Positions 35,135 through 46,401 of a stretch of DNA of 64,000 bases are shown here, in pieces. Under the pieces are notes generated by a model. It was not told the origin of the DNA. It saw only the letters and a list, made by a program, of their open reading frames with translations, and made no database searches. The stretch lies in contig OZ025241.1 in NCBI GenBank assembly GCA_964019155.1, forward strand, positions 4,092,764 to 4,156,763. The letters are read 5' to 3'. Both the position numbers and the translations under genes were made by a program. This DNA comes from Osedax fenrisi. Taxonomy: Eukaryota > Annelida > Polychaeta > Sabellida > Siboglinidae. Each line of letters begins with the position of its first letter. Positions within the stretch are counted from its first letter, which is position 1.

Positions 35135-35402
35135 GTGGAGTCCTTTCAACCCATCCAGGAACTTAGATGAAGTTTTCACTTATAACCATATATGGATCTA
35201 ATGTTCCTTCGAAGCCGCTCTCATGTTAAGGCATCCATAGTTTTAATGAGAGCAGATTATTTATTTATACACAAGTATATAAGATCACTTCTAATATTTT
35301 CAGACCCATTTTATAAAATTAATTAATGGTCCGGACGAGGCTCGAACCAATGTCCTACTGCTCGTGTGTCTGACGCCTTAGCCAACTAAGCTACACGGGT
35401 AG
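35135..35402 (-). mobile_element. tRNA-headed SINE
   Basis: On the minus strand the head at 35402-35330 has an A-box-like TAGCTTAGTTGGCTAAGG and a B box GGTTCGAGCC, the RNA polymerase III promoter of tRNAs, but the anticodon stem does not fold properly. The body follows with CTTCATCTAAGTTCCTGGAT and ends GGACTCCACCA. The body's 3' module recurs at 44495-44600. A decayed tRNA gene alone is less likely because of this shared module. Confidence 0.7.
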
Positions 35403-35999
35403 TGGGGTAATTAACACAGTTATATGATCATGTGAAGAAAGATAACACACTAGAGATAAGATTAGAACACATTCGTTCTTTAGATAAATCTGACAACTAA
35501 CCTAGCTAACACTGCTGTACTGCGAGTGTTCATTCGCATTAGTGGCAGTTTTATTTCCTAGCGACCATACTGAAAAGTGATAGATAGTTACCACAGTAAC
35601 TATATACAGTCAATTATATCCACAGTTATATATATAGGCGTATGATTATATATTATATCATTTATATATTTAATTATTAAACGCCCTACTATATTTTATC
35701 GATATAATTATTTCAAATACGATATTGTATAGAATATAGGACTACTATCTACTTGTCTAATACTCACATAGTGATTGTTTATATGAATAATAAAACTAAA
35801 GTTACTTAAATTAAAGATAATTAGCCAATACTTAATAAATTCTAGTACTAAATAATAATTTATATTTTGCTTAAAGGAATTGTCATAGGTAACTATTTTA
35901 ACAGATACATGTATATATCCATGTATACATGGAAAAATGTTAATCTGCACTATTATTAATAACAAAGTAATAAATAAAAGTAATCCAAATTTGAAAATA

Positions 36000-36930
36000 A
36001 TTTAAAAATAATTTTCAATATTTGAAAATAATTTTCAAATGATTTTCGAAAATTTTGTGGACACAATTTTGTGAACTTTGAAAATAATTTTTAATTATTT
36101 ACGTATATTTTCCGAATATCATTTGCAATCTTTAAATATTTAGTCAATAATCAACATATAAGAATATAATGAAAATATAAGATATAGAATAGTTATATAT
36201 AAGCCTAGAATAGATATACTAATTTATAAAATAAATATTTTTTACTTCATTTAATGATTCAAAAATAAGTTTTTAACTGTATAAACAGTGCTTTATTAAT
36301 TGGTGTTTGCAGACCTATCCTCCATTATTTTTGATCGAATAACCATCTATAATTATGATAAATGTAAAATATGTATATCAATATAAATATAAATGTATTT
36401 TAAAATAGAAACATTATTTCTATTTTATATTTATTTCGTTAATCATAAATAAATAATAGAAAGTAGAAAAAATTTTAAAAAAAATTAAAATTTTTTTTTT
36501 TAAAAGTGTAAACAATTTATAAATTATCAAACAAATCTGCAATAAAATTTATATTTTAAAATTTAATTAAATCTATTAATAATCTTAATATATTAATTAT
36601 TTTATATTAATATAGGATTTTCAAACTTAGTGTATTATTTTCAAAAAAATTACAAATTTTGCTTTATTTTTGCAAATGATTTTCGTATATTTGCGTAAAT
36701 TATTTTCAAATATTTTTCAAACTTTGTATTTTAGTTGTAAATCATTTTCGTAATATTTTAGTAAATCATTTTCAAACATTTTACAAACTTTGCATTTTAT
36801 TTTTAAATTATTTTTGTAAAATTTTCGAAAAATATTTTCAAATATATTGCAAATTTCGTGTTTTATTTTCAAAAAAAATACAGAAATTTGCAACAATAAA
36901 ATTACAAATAAATTACAAACATTTTCGAAA
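36000..36930. repeat. Degenerate tandem repeat, unit about 90 bp
   Basis: Words such as TTTTCAAACTTTG, TAAATCATTTTCGTAA and ATTTTCAAATATTTT recur in the same order at 36610-36900, with a related, partly inverted block at 36000-36130. AT-rich and diverged. Confidence 0.5.
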
Positions 36931-37407
36931 CAATTTAAAATTGTGGTTTACTGAGTACCTATAGGTACAAGGTACTGGCTCTTCATAATTGAATTCATCA
37001 AAATAATATCAAAAAATTATACATTTTTATAGAAATATTTATAACAATGTGAATAATCGAATCTATATAATAAGCTATAGGTATATAATAATAGTCCTAT
37101 AATAATTTTATATTGTTTACATTTACTATGTAATTATAAACTTTACAATAGTAACTATTATTATAAAAATATTATATTATATGTATAATAATAATAATAA
37201 TATTTAATAGAAGAAATTTGTTTATTTTATGTTTCGTATTCAAATTTATAATATTAATATGCTCTACCTTCTAGAGGGTTTCACAATAGCAATATAGCAT
37301 ACTGTTGTTGTAGCCATAGCCTATAGATATGTGATATCACAACTAGTATGTTGACACCGTACACAGTTAACCAGTGCCTACTACTACCCACATTGCTCAA
37401 TGCTAAC

Positions 37408-37523
37408 CTAGAATCGAGATGAGGATGACGGTGAGAGAGTTGATGATGATTGAGTTGATGGGGCGATAGGGTGATCGCAGACTTGGACGGTGAAGTAGGG
37501 TGTGGTAGGAGTCGTCCAGTCTT
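37408..37523 (-). CDS. Candidate coding exon, unknown gene
   Basis: A GC-rich 116-bp block with a fair acceptor (TTATTACTCCAACAG|) and a good donor (TCTAG|GTTAGC) on the minus strand. All three minus frames are essentially open, so the frame is undecided; one gives LLPHPTSPSKSAITLSPHQL, another TPTTPYFTVQVCDHPIAPST. Ser/Pro/His-rich tails of this type occur in FRMD4 C-termini, and the FRMD4-like gene runs in this direction, but no specific match is seen. Confidence 0.3.
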
Positions 37524-37529
37524 CTGTTG

Positions 37530-38929
37530 GAGTAATAATTATTGAGTACTAATAATCTTAATTGCTGATATCAAATGATATATATATATTATGTATATAA
37601 TATAATTAGTAATAACTATGTGAATATTTTTTTACATACTTATCAATTAAATTTTCAAATATTGATAGATAATAAGTATTTTGAACTCCTTAAGTATATA
37701 AATTCAATATTTGATCATGCTTATCACTATACTAATTATTTTGTAATTTTTGTTATTTGTATTTTCAAATCAACTCATAAAAATCACTTATTTTCTAGTG
37801 ACTGTTTACACTATCTATAATATACTACAATATTTGTATTACCACTATTGACTCAATTGAACTTAATTGCAACACTTTTCTGATCGACTTTATTCTACAA
37901 ATTAATTAGCTCCACGTTTTTCATAATATTCAAGTCTCAAATTCTTACAATTTATTAAATAAATATGTTGATTCTATTAATTTAATTTACATCATGTTTT
38001 TAATATATATACTATCAGGTGTAAATTATGTAATTATAGGAAATCCACAAAATAGTGCACTAATAGTATCTGCTTATTATGGCCATCTTATATTCGATAA
38101 TGCTTTAATAAAACATATGATATCCTTTCTTTAATCTAGCTGTTAATATATTCTATATTTATGTTTGCTAAATAAAGTATATTGTTTGATTTGTTATGAA
38201 AGCAAAGAATATTGTTACAATTGTCATATTCACCGGCATTTTACCCAAACAGATTTAAAGAATGCGCAGCGATGGGGATCAATATTGATGTTTTATTTTG
38301 ATATCTTATAATTCATTTAATCTTCCAGACATTACAGGCATTGTCATAACTTTGAGCTCTATATGTTTTATATTATTATTTTTTTTAATTCTAATAAATC
38401 ATTCACTATATAGATTGACCAATGTAATAATGAATCTCAACTTACAAGAAATAGTCAATAATCATACCTTACTTGGTATATATGACGATGATTATTAACT
38501 GATCTATATGTGATATATCTGGAGTTGAGTCAACTTAGATACTATAATATTTTGAATTTGTTATTTCTTCAATTATTTAGTTCTCATTCTATAGAATATC
38601 GCAATTGTGGGTATTTATATTTAAATATATAGATGATGGGGATGTAAATCTAAACATTAATTTGTAAGTACTAGTTGAATAATTGCAAAAATACCTTTAG
38701 TATTGTGTTTAGATTATATATATATATATTATAGATAATATCCGTTTCTATAAATTTAATTTATATCTGTAATAATCTGTTGAAAAAGATAATAATTTGT
38801 TTACATAATTTCATCAAGTCATTATTAAAAAAAACTATAATGCAATATTCTCCTATTTGAATTAAAACTATTTATATATTATTAACTATATATATTATAT
38901 ATATACACTAAAAAAATTATAATAATATA
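37530..38929. other. AT-rich spacer, nothing recognised
   Basis: No supported gene or repeat. Confidence 0.5.
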
Positions 38930-39470
38930 TAGGGGAAAGTATCTTAATACCGACACTCACTGTATCTCAGAAACCATAAATCCTACAAAAAAATTGTAAT
39001 GAATAATATATTTATACTTACACAAATAGTCTAAATAAGTATTTTTTATTTGTTAATTTTATTTATTAATTAATCAATATATGATGTTATATACTATAAA
39101 CTGATTTTTTTATTACGTTTTTAAATTTATGAAAACAAATTTCTACTTAAAACCTTCTCAACAATATACAAATGTATCGATATAAAACATAACAATATAT
39201 TATTTAAAACTAAATCATTCTAAACATTATATACATAATTGTCATACTAGAGGTCATTAAAATCCCTAATACGGATACTCTAGTTGTCTTAATAAGGACA
39301 CCCTATAACCAATCAGCGTGCAAACTATTCTGATATTCATAAAAATTGCCTGCATTATAATATTAATACCACCAATGAAGCTAAATCTAAAAATTTAATT
39401 ATTTATAAAATAACTTGTATTATTAATTGATAACATAATAAAAATTAATAAATTACTTACAAATTAATTT
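38930..39470 (+). mobile_element. 'ATACGGACA' element, copy 3 (right part lost)
   Basis: Starts TAGGGGAAAGTATCTTAATA and follows copies 1 and 2 through 'AACCATAAATCCTAC', 'AAAACCTTCTCAACAATATA' and 'CCTAATACGGATACTCTAG', then breaks off near 39470 before the right-hand inverted end. Confidence 0.6.
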
Positions 39471-39803
39471 ATATTCTAACGCGCGTAGGATAGATAGAGA
39501 TATAACTTATTTTGAAAATATCTAATTAGTTTTATTGATCGATATAAAATATCGTTTTTTTTTTGTAATTTATAATTATAGATTATAATTCTTAAACAAT
39601 ATCAGAAATTATAGTTAAAATATATCTGAATCATATTTAATTTTAATAAAAAAATCATATACATTTTTTTTCGTTTATCTCGTATCATTTATCGCATTCT
39701 AGTTTATCAATTCGTTTCAAACTATTTTATCTGACAATCATAAATATGTGAGGTTGTTTATGCCATAGACTATATGGTGATCACTATTAGCATATGCTCC
39801 AAC

Positions 39804-40276
39804 CATCGATATAAAGAAAGTGGATAAGCAATTGACGCACGCGATGCATGTAAAAGATAGATACGTGAATGGCAATTTTATCGATAAATTAACAAAATGG
39901 TATCAATGATTTTGATTGGATATTAGTCATATTATATATGTCAAATATTAAAACAGTAGGCTTTTCGTCGAAATAGATTAAAGTGACTTCTGTCTATATC
40001 AATGGATTTAAATTATAAATATCAATAAAATAGTATTATATCTTCAATTTAAATACACAAAATTACGAGGAATGTTGATGTGATGTATTTTAAATATATA
40101 CTTTTATTTTTAGTATAGATAGTACATTAAAATGTGTAGTAATTATCAATATATATATATGTATAAATAAATATTATTATAAATAAAAAGTAGTGGGCCA
40201 GATAGTGGATTTCGACTGCAGCGCCCGTAGCGGATACACTAAATTCAATTGCTTATCCACTTTCTTTATATCGATG
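39804..40276. mobile_element. hAT MITE, CATCGATATAAAG family, copy B (473 bp)
   Basis: 31-bp perfect inverted ends beginning CATCGATATAAAGAAAGTGG and an exact 8-bp target duplication GCTCCAAC (39796-39803 and 40277-40284). Almost identical to copy A at 20381-20867 except small indels, so both moved recently. Non-coding. Confidence 0.92.
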
Positions 40277-40929
40277 GCTCCAACATATTCATACGTATGT
40301 GTTTCCACCAATAGCTTCGTGTTAATTTAGAAAAAAAAATTAAATGTATTATATTATTTTTAATTAGAATTAATAATATATAATTAAATATAATGTATAA
40401 GAAAAATACAGTTAGAAAAATTAATTTTTTATACAAAAACATACACAAAAAACCCACCTTACGACGGCTCTGATCTTCTATTATAATTATAAGTGGTATC
40501 CTATGTGTGGGTTAATTTATTATTTATTATTTGACCATATATGGTATATATAACAAATGTATAAAATAAGAATTATTATAATATTATACGGCAAGCATAT
40601 GTCGAATCATGAATCATGCCGCAAAACTAACATCACTTACGGATCTTTTAATTTGAGGTAAGTCGTGCAGCGTAGATTTGATTGAGATATTTAGTATACC
40701 TATAGATTAACATTAATTAATTAAACATCAATTATTATACCATTAATAAATACGACAAAGTATGGTAATAATATAGGTTAAATAGATAAATTTAATAGTA
40801 GTAGTTTTTAATTTTTAATTTTAATAAATCATAACTTCTATAGTTTAATTGCTTGAGTCGACACTTAAAGATATTTAAACCTTTATTAAAAAATATTATA
40901 AACGAGTTATAAAATAATTAAATAATTAA

Positions 40930-41645
40930 TAACCTACGCTGATGTCGATAGTTCTGAACAGCGGTGATATTTTCCTTTGACCATAGCTTTATCATGTAGC
41001 AGCAGACTATGGCCGATAGCGATGACCATATTTGCCGAGTGGTACTGATGCAGATTAGCTACAGATCGTTTTATATTTAATATAATATAATATAATATTA
41101 GCCTAGATTTGTATTTTACTTGGTAATTAATAATTAATATATGATTAATAATTAAATCTATTAATAATTAAATCTATTAATAATTAATATATAATTAATA
41201 GTTTAAACTATAAAATTTATAATAAATCTATACATGTATATTTATTAAATAATTTATTTATAATAATAATTTATTAAATAATTTAATATAATATTACTAA
41301 CCGGTATGTTCAGACTTGTGTTCTTCGAGTGCTTGATCAGCGATTTGTAGCATTCTCGTATTACGACATGCACGCTTTGTGACTCTAGGGCGATACTCAT
41401 ATATAATATGATATAGGTGAAATATCGTTGTGAAATGAAAGATATCGGAACGCCATCTTTTTTTGTGAAACATTTCGGTGTGAATTCGGGGCTTAAGTCT
41501 CACTTTTGTCAGATCGCATACATCAATAATCCGCTAGAATACGTGTGCGGTGAGGTAGAAGTATTGTTGCCGTCTTCGATAGTAATCCGTTACTATACAT
41601 GTTTCCTAACGACGGACACGATGATGAGAAAGATAAACAGTTAAA
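40930..41645. other. CpG-containing, coding-like patch of unknown identity
   Basis: Unlike its surroundings, this patch keeps CpG and has open frames on both strands. Minus strand 41297-41503: a frame ending CRNTRMLQIADQALEEHKSE HTG, before a possible donor CCG|GTTAGT. Plus strand 41417-41644: a 75-codon frame. At 40940-41060 minus, NLHQYHSANMVIAIGHSLLL is open. I recognise no family in any of them; it could be decayed exons or a transposon gene. Confidence 0.35.
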
Positions 41646-42051
41646 TAGCCGGACATCAAAAATAAAAGAGAAATAATGCTTAAGAAATGCTAATATTCTG
41701 TTTCCGTAACACGAAAATGCTTGTTTATGATTGGTCGATAATGATATGTTAACCCGATGGGAACAAAATTGGTATTATGCCTAGGGTATTATGGGTATTT
41801 ATCTTAGGATCTTTATTAATATAAAAATGAATACAAATAGGGAAATAAGGAATTAAAACGGCTATGCTCTATCTCCGGCAACTTTTATTTTATACATACC
41901 CGTTACGATTCGTGGCGTACGTCGAGCGCATATACTTATAAACCTACCTATATACCTACTTATATATAGAAGACATTATTATTTATATGTAGTATACCCT
42001 AATATTTAGTTATTGACTATAAATTATAACTTATAATAGTTATATATAACC

Positions 42052-42084
<33 letters not shown>

Positions 42085-42094
42085 GGTATATATC

Positions 42095-42551
42095 TAACAA
42101 ATTATCATCATTATTATTCTAATATATATTAGTTAACATATGTTATTTAATAACGGATTTTATATTTAAAAACTTAAAAATAATATGTAGTATATGGGAG
42201 TTATACCTCCTTACAACTATAGTAGCATAAATAATGTTTATAAAATATATATTTTATATTCTATAGAATGAATTAGGTATATTAAATAATAATATAATTA
42301 TATTTTATTAATAATTATAATTATATAATTATATTATATTAATAATTATAATTATATAATAATATAATTATATTATATATTATACCTAATTCATTCTATA
42401 GAATATAAAATATATATTTTATAAACATTATTTATGCTACTCTAGTTGTAAGGAGGTATAACTCCCATATACTACATATTATTTTTAAGTTTTTAAATAT
42501 AAACTCAGTTATTAAATAACATATTAGAATAATAATGATGATAATTTGTTA
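42095..42551. repeat. 457-bp near-perfect palindrome
   Basis: Starts TAACAAATTATCATCATTAT and ends with its inverse at 42551. Arms of about 215 bp differ at only a few positions and meet in an AT-rich centre near 42320 made of TAATTATAATTATATAATTA words. A TA flanks both sides. It could be a fold-back type DNA element; no coding. Confidence 0.9.
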
Positions 42552-42599
42552 TATTAGCATATGGCCTTTGTAGGGCTCTTCGATCGTTTGAGATGAAAG

Positions 42600-42800
42600 T
42601 AAATGTAAAAATATAATATAAGAATAAATTATAAATGTAAAAAAAATGACCGATAACAATTAGATAATATGATAATAAATAGATAATAATAATATGATAA
42701 CAATTAGATAATAATAATATGACAACAATTAGATAATAATAATATGATAATAATTAGATAATAATATGATAACAATTAGATATTAATATGATGAAGCATT
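42600..42800. repeat. Degenerate ATTAGATAATAATAATATGA repeats
   Basis: Imperfect copies of a word of 20-24 bp (GATAACAATTAGATAATAAT). Confidence 0.7.
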
Positions 42801-43399
42801 ATCATGAAGGTAAAAAGAGATAAAAGTAACGAATACAGAAATAATAAGTTGCATGATTTAGTGATTAGAGGGATAGATAAATAATAATTATTATTTATAA
42901 AATGTTTGAGGGATCTAATTAAATCTATTAATAAAGTGTATAGTTAGGATGGAGGTAATATCTTAGAGTGGGACCGGAATTTCTAAAAGCTCTAGAATTT
43001 AGGGAATTTTACAGATTTTTAGAGTTCCAGTAGATAAGGAGAGGATCATTAGGTAACGAATAAAAGTAGTATTGTACATTTTTTAATTAGATCAGATATA
43101 GGGTTTATATAGCTTTTGTCTATAGCCAAGTTTTAAACAAAATATGGAGAGCACATGTAGTTTACTCCTAAGCGAGAAAGGTAGACACATACAAGATGAT
43201 TAATGAGAAGTTGTAACCTGCAGATACAGTCGTTTTATCTAGTAAGTATACCTAAGTCATGTATATTGAGGAAAGGATAATCCGATTAAGTGGTGGCAGT
43301 AGCTTTAGCTAGAAGTCGATTCAATAGCGAAGAACAATTAGTCATGTTAAACCTAGTAGTCATGTTGAGATAATCTACTTGAATTTATTTGTGTTTTAA

Positions 43400-44060
43400 T
43401 AAGGTTTCTGGAAAGTGTTGTCTGGGTAATTTAATTCTGAATAGATAAAAGTTAGAGGATTTTGTAATAGATGATCATCGATGATATATCGTTATATGAT
43501 TAAAAAAGGATGAATTTTCACCAAAGATAAATTTTTTGGAAGAATATGAGGGAGATATAATAATATTATTTAGAATTAAATTTTGGATAATAAGTATCCG
43601 AAGTAGATATTTTCAGTATTGTAGTCATTTAGGCATAACTTATCAGTTTATTGGAGAATAACCATAATATAATACAATTTGCACATAAGACGAAAAGTTG
43701 TAAGATATTAAATAAACCATTATAATGCTAGATATACCCATAATAGTAAGCCGCGAGATTATTATGTTATGGTCAAGAGGGTTAAAATCATATGCGAGGT
43801 ATATTAGGATCAGCTGATAACGAGTGTTACTATTTAAGGGAGACAATATTGTGACAGAACTACAGAGGATATCTGTTTCAGTCGAATTGCCCTACGAGAA
43901 TCTCTGAAACGGGTCGAAAAGATTATGTTATTTATATAGGCCATAAGTTATTTGGAGACAATTATTACTATTATGTAGATAGGAGATCGGAAGAAAATTG
44001 CAATGTGAATTTGGGTCAAGGTTTGTTTTCAGAATAGGAGAGATTATGACCGTCGTGAGG
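43400..44060 (-). pseudogene. LINE reverse-transcriptase remnant
   Basis: The minus strand reads ISPILKTNLDPNSHCNFLPI S, then KHNLFDPFQRFS-GNSTETD, IYLAYDFNPLDHNIIISRLT IMGIS and YVQIVLYYGYSPIN. These are RT motifs 'LKKP.LDP....NFRPIS', 'FDPFQSGFR.GHSTETAL', 'LLDLSAAFDTVDHNILISRL' and the following helix of CR1/L2-type LINEs, in order and with stops and shifts. Weaker similarity may continue down to about 42950. Inactive. Confidence 0.85.
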
Positions 44061-44494
44061 TAGGAGTAAAATATATCGTTATATACTAGTATATAAGAAT
44101 ACGTATAATTCTCGAGTATATATATATCCCTGTGTGTGTCGGTGTGTTTATGTATGCGTGTGTATGTGTATAGGATTAATATACTATGAATTAAATGTTG
44201 CACTATATAATAGATTACACTATCACATATAGCGCAGATAGTAAGTTGAGATTATATGTATAGACTCGTAGCAGTGGGAAGGTTTTACTTTTACTTATTT
44301 ATAATCACTCATTGACCTATATATATATATATATATATATAATTAGTAATATTTAGTAAATGCACCTATATATAAATATGTACATTATGAATATTAAATA
44401 TAAAAAATATAATATAATACATTAAATGTTTATAAATAATACATACAAATATAAGTATAAATATTAATAAATATATATATATATATATGATTTT
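44061..44494. other. AT-rich spacer, nothing recognised
   Basis: A GTGTGT patch (44130-44170) and a TA run (44318-44342). Confidence 0.5.
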
Positions 44495-44600
44495 GGTGGA
44501 GTCCTTTAATCCTTGTATATATTTGATCGAGACGACCGTGACGAACAAAGCCGAGAGGGTTAAATAATCCCATCCAGGAATATAGATGAAGTTTCATTTA
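44495..44600 (-). mobile_element. SINE 3' module fragment
   Basis: The minus strand has AACTTCATCTATATTCCTGG ATGGG and ends AAAGGACTCCACCAAAATC, matching the 3' part of the SINE at 35135-35402; the tRNA-like head is missing. Confidence 0.6.
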
Positions 44601-45455
44601 TAACCACGAATAGTTATACGATAGCTATTGTTAAAAGTCACCAACATCTAGCTGAAGCATCATTAATATATATATATAGATTTATATTCGCTAAGATTGG
44701 TTTATTGACATTTATGTAGTACTAAAATGTATACACTCTAAACCAGTGTATAACTAAGTGAATGACTTGTATTGAATCGTATTCTGATTAGTTAAACATA
44801 TCAGTGGAGTGAAGAAGTTTATCACGGTATCAGCGCTTTAATTAATTATTATTTATTAATAGGGTCGATATCTCGATAGGCTTGACAATTCTTCTACATC
44901 TTCCTTAGATATATATATATATATATATATATATGATAGTAAAAATATATGGCAAAATAAATAAATATATTAAATTGAATATTACTAACTAAAGTAATAG
45001 ATTTGTCGACACTATCTAATTTATATTCTCTAAACTTTCGAGGCTAATACTCCAATACAGTGGTTATTTTATGACGTAATATATATATTTATGAAGTATT
45101 TGATATCAATATATATATAAAATAACAAGTAGATAATGTTTGTATATATTTTATTGAGTGGGGAACATTCAATATTCAATAGAGTGATATCGTGTCGGTA
45201 TTATATTTACAAATCAATGACTGGGGGTGAGAAATATTAATAAATATAGGGTGGGGGTGGGGGGGGCGCAATGCTATGCTGCTGCGACCGCGGTCTTCTT
45301 CGTGTATAAAACATTCGTATATATATATATATATATATACATATATAGGTGTATATATAAATTTGTCTAAAATCATATAAAAATAAATATCAATATAAAT
45401 TAAAATCGTAGTGGCTGGTAGTGTGTACAAAAGGGGGCGGGACGAGGGGGCGGGG
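44601..45455. other. AT-rich spacer with G-rich patches
   Basis: TA runs near 44912-44934 and 45319-45340; G-rich stretches at 45249-45269 and 45434-45455 (AAAGGGGGCGGGACGAGGGG) could form G-quadruplexes on the plus strand. Confidence 0.5.
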
Positions 45456-45668
45456 TTACACCAATGTGGCGGGAGATGTATCATGTGAGGCGGCGGTGCT
45501 GCTGCTAGTGCTGCCCTCTGGGTGGCGGTGGTGGCTCCGTTTCAGTCGTTCCATCGTTTGGCTGGGTCTATGTGGGTAGCGAGGATTAGAGCCTAGAAGT
45601 GGGCCGTGGTTCGCAATAGATAGAGAGGTGTTAACTAGGGAGGAGTACGGAAGTCGTGCAATGTGTTT
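45456..45668 (-). CDS. Candidate terminal exon, Ser/His/Pro-rich
   Basis: GC-rich block with an open minus-strand frame of 70 codons from a possible acceptor (AAGTCAG|) to TAA at 45456-45458. It reads KHIARLPYSSLVNTSLSIAN, then MERLKRSHHRHPEGSTSSST AASHDTSPATLV. Composition fits a disordered C-terminal tail. It lies downstream of the FRMD4-like exons on the same strand, across the gap, but lacks any specific match, so assignment to that gene is a guess. Confidence 0.35.
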   Translation of the reverse strand, partial: KHIARLPYSSLVNTSLSIANHGPLLGSNPRYPHRPSQTMERLKRSHHRHPEGSTSSSTAASHDTSPATLV

Positions 45669-45829
45669 CTGACTTTGTTATTAGTAAAATTAGTAGTTTT
45701 AGTGTACATGTTTTATATAGTTATATAGTATATCGTACATTTTATATTAAAATATATTTCATAGACAAATTTTCGATTTGGTCAAGGGACTTACGGATGT
45801 AATGAAACAATGAAATGTACATAAGAGTT

Positions 45830-46029
45830 NNNNNNNNNNNNNNNNNNNNNNNNNNNNNNNNNNNNNNNNNNNNNNNNNNNNNNNNNNNNNNNNNNNNNNN
45901 NNNNNNNNNNNNNNNNNNNNNNNNNNNNNNNNNNNNNNNNNNNNNNNNNNNNNNNNNNNNNNNNNNNNNNNNNNNNNNNNNNNNNNNNNNNNNNNNNNNN
46001 NNNNNNNNNNNNNNNNNNNNNNNNNNNNN
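45830..46029. other. Assembly gap (200 N)
   Basis: Exactly 200 N, a value often used for gaps of unknown size. Genes annotated across it may be incomplete. Confidence 0.99.
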
Positions 46030-46306
46030 TAATACTCATCAGTATTCTTGTGCGTGCGTTTATTTAAAAATTGCATATACTGTAATAAAACTAGAATAAA
46101 TTTGGATTACATAGAAAACACAGACTGATATATTTTGGCAATTCTTAAGAATTCCATTGCGAAATTGCTGGAATAGATTGCTCACGTGAACAGCGCTTTA
46201 GAGTATATTTAGATGATAATAAGAGTTGGTCTATTGTGAAGCTAGAGTGGGGTTTGAGTGGTACTAGTGCTGTGTTAGAGTGGTGTCAAGCTGTGACGAT
46301 GATTAC

Positions 46307-46401
46307 CTGATGTCCTTGAAGCACAGACCAAAGTACTCCTTCTCAAACAGACCGATGTAAGAGCAGACGATGTCCAGTAGTTCCCCGGCGTACAGGCTCG
46401 A
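46307..46401 (-). CDS. FRMD4-like FERM exon (F1 lobe)
   Basis: 95 bp with acceptor TACCACACAG| and donor ATCAG|GTAATC. Contains ELLDIVCSYIGLFEKEYFGL, the conserved FERM 'LLD.V...L.L.EKDYFGL' helix. It ends two bases into a codon. The next exon, expected to carry the W.L region, is not visible before the gap. Confidence 0.88.

Noticed and set aside
35330..35402. Functional tRNA gene
   Set aside because: A and B boxes are present, but the anticodon and acceptor stems do not pair properly and a SINE body follows.
45830..46029. Gap as a real biological boundary
   Set aside because: A round 200-N block is an assembly convention.
45759..46099. Frames running across the N block
   Set aside because: They are created by translating unknown bases.
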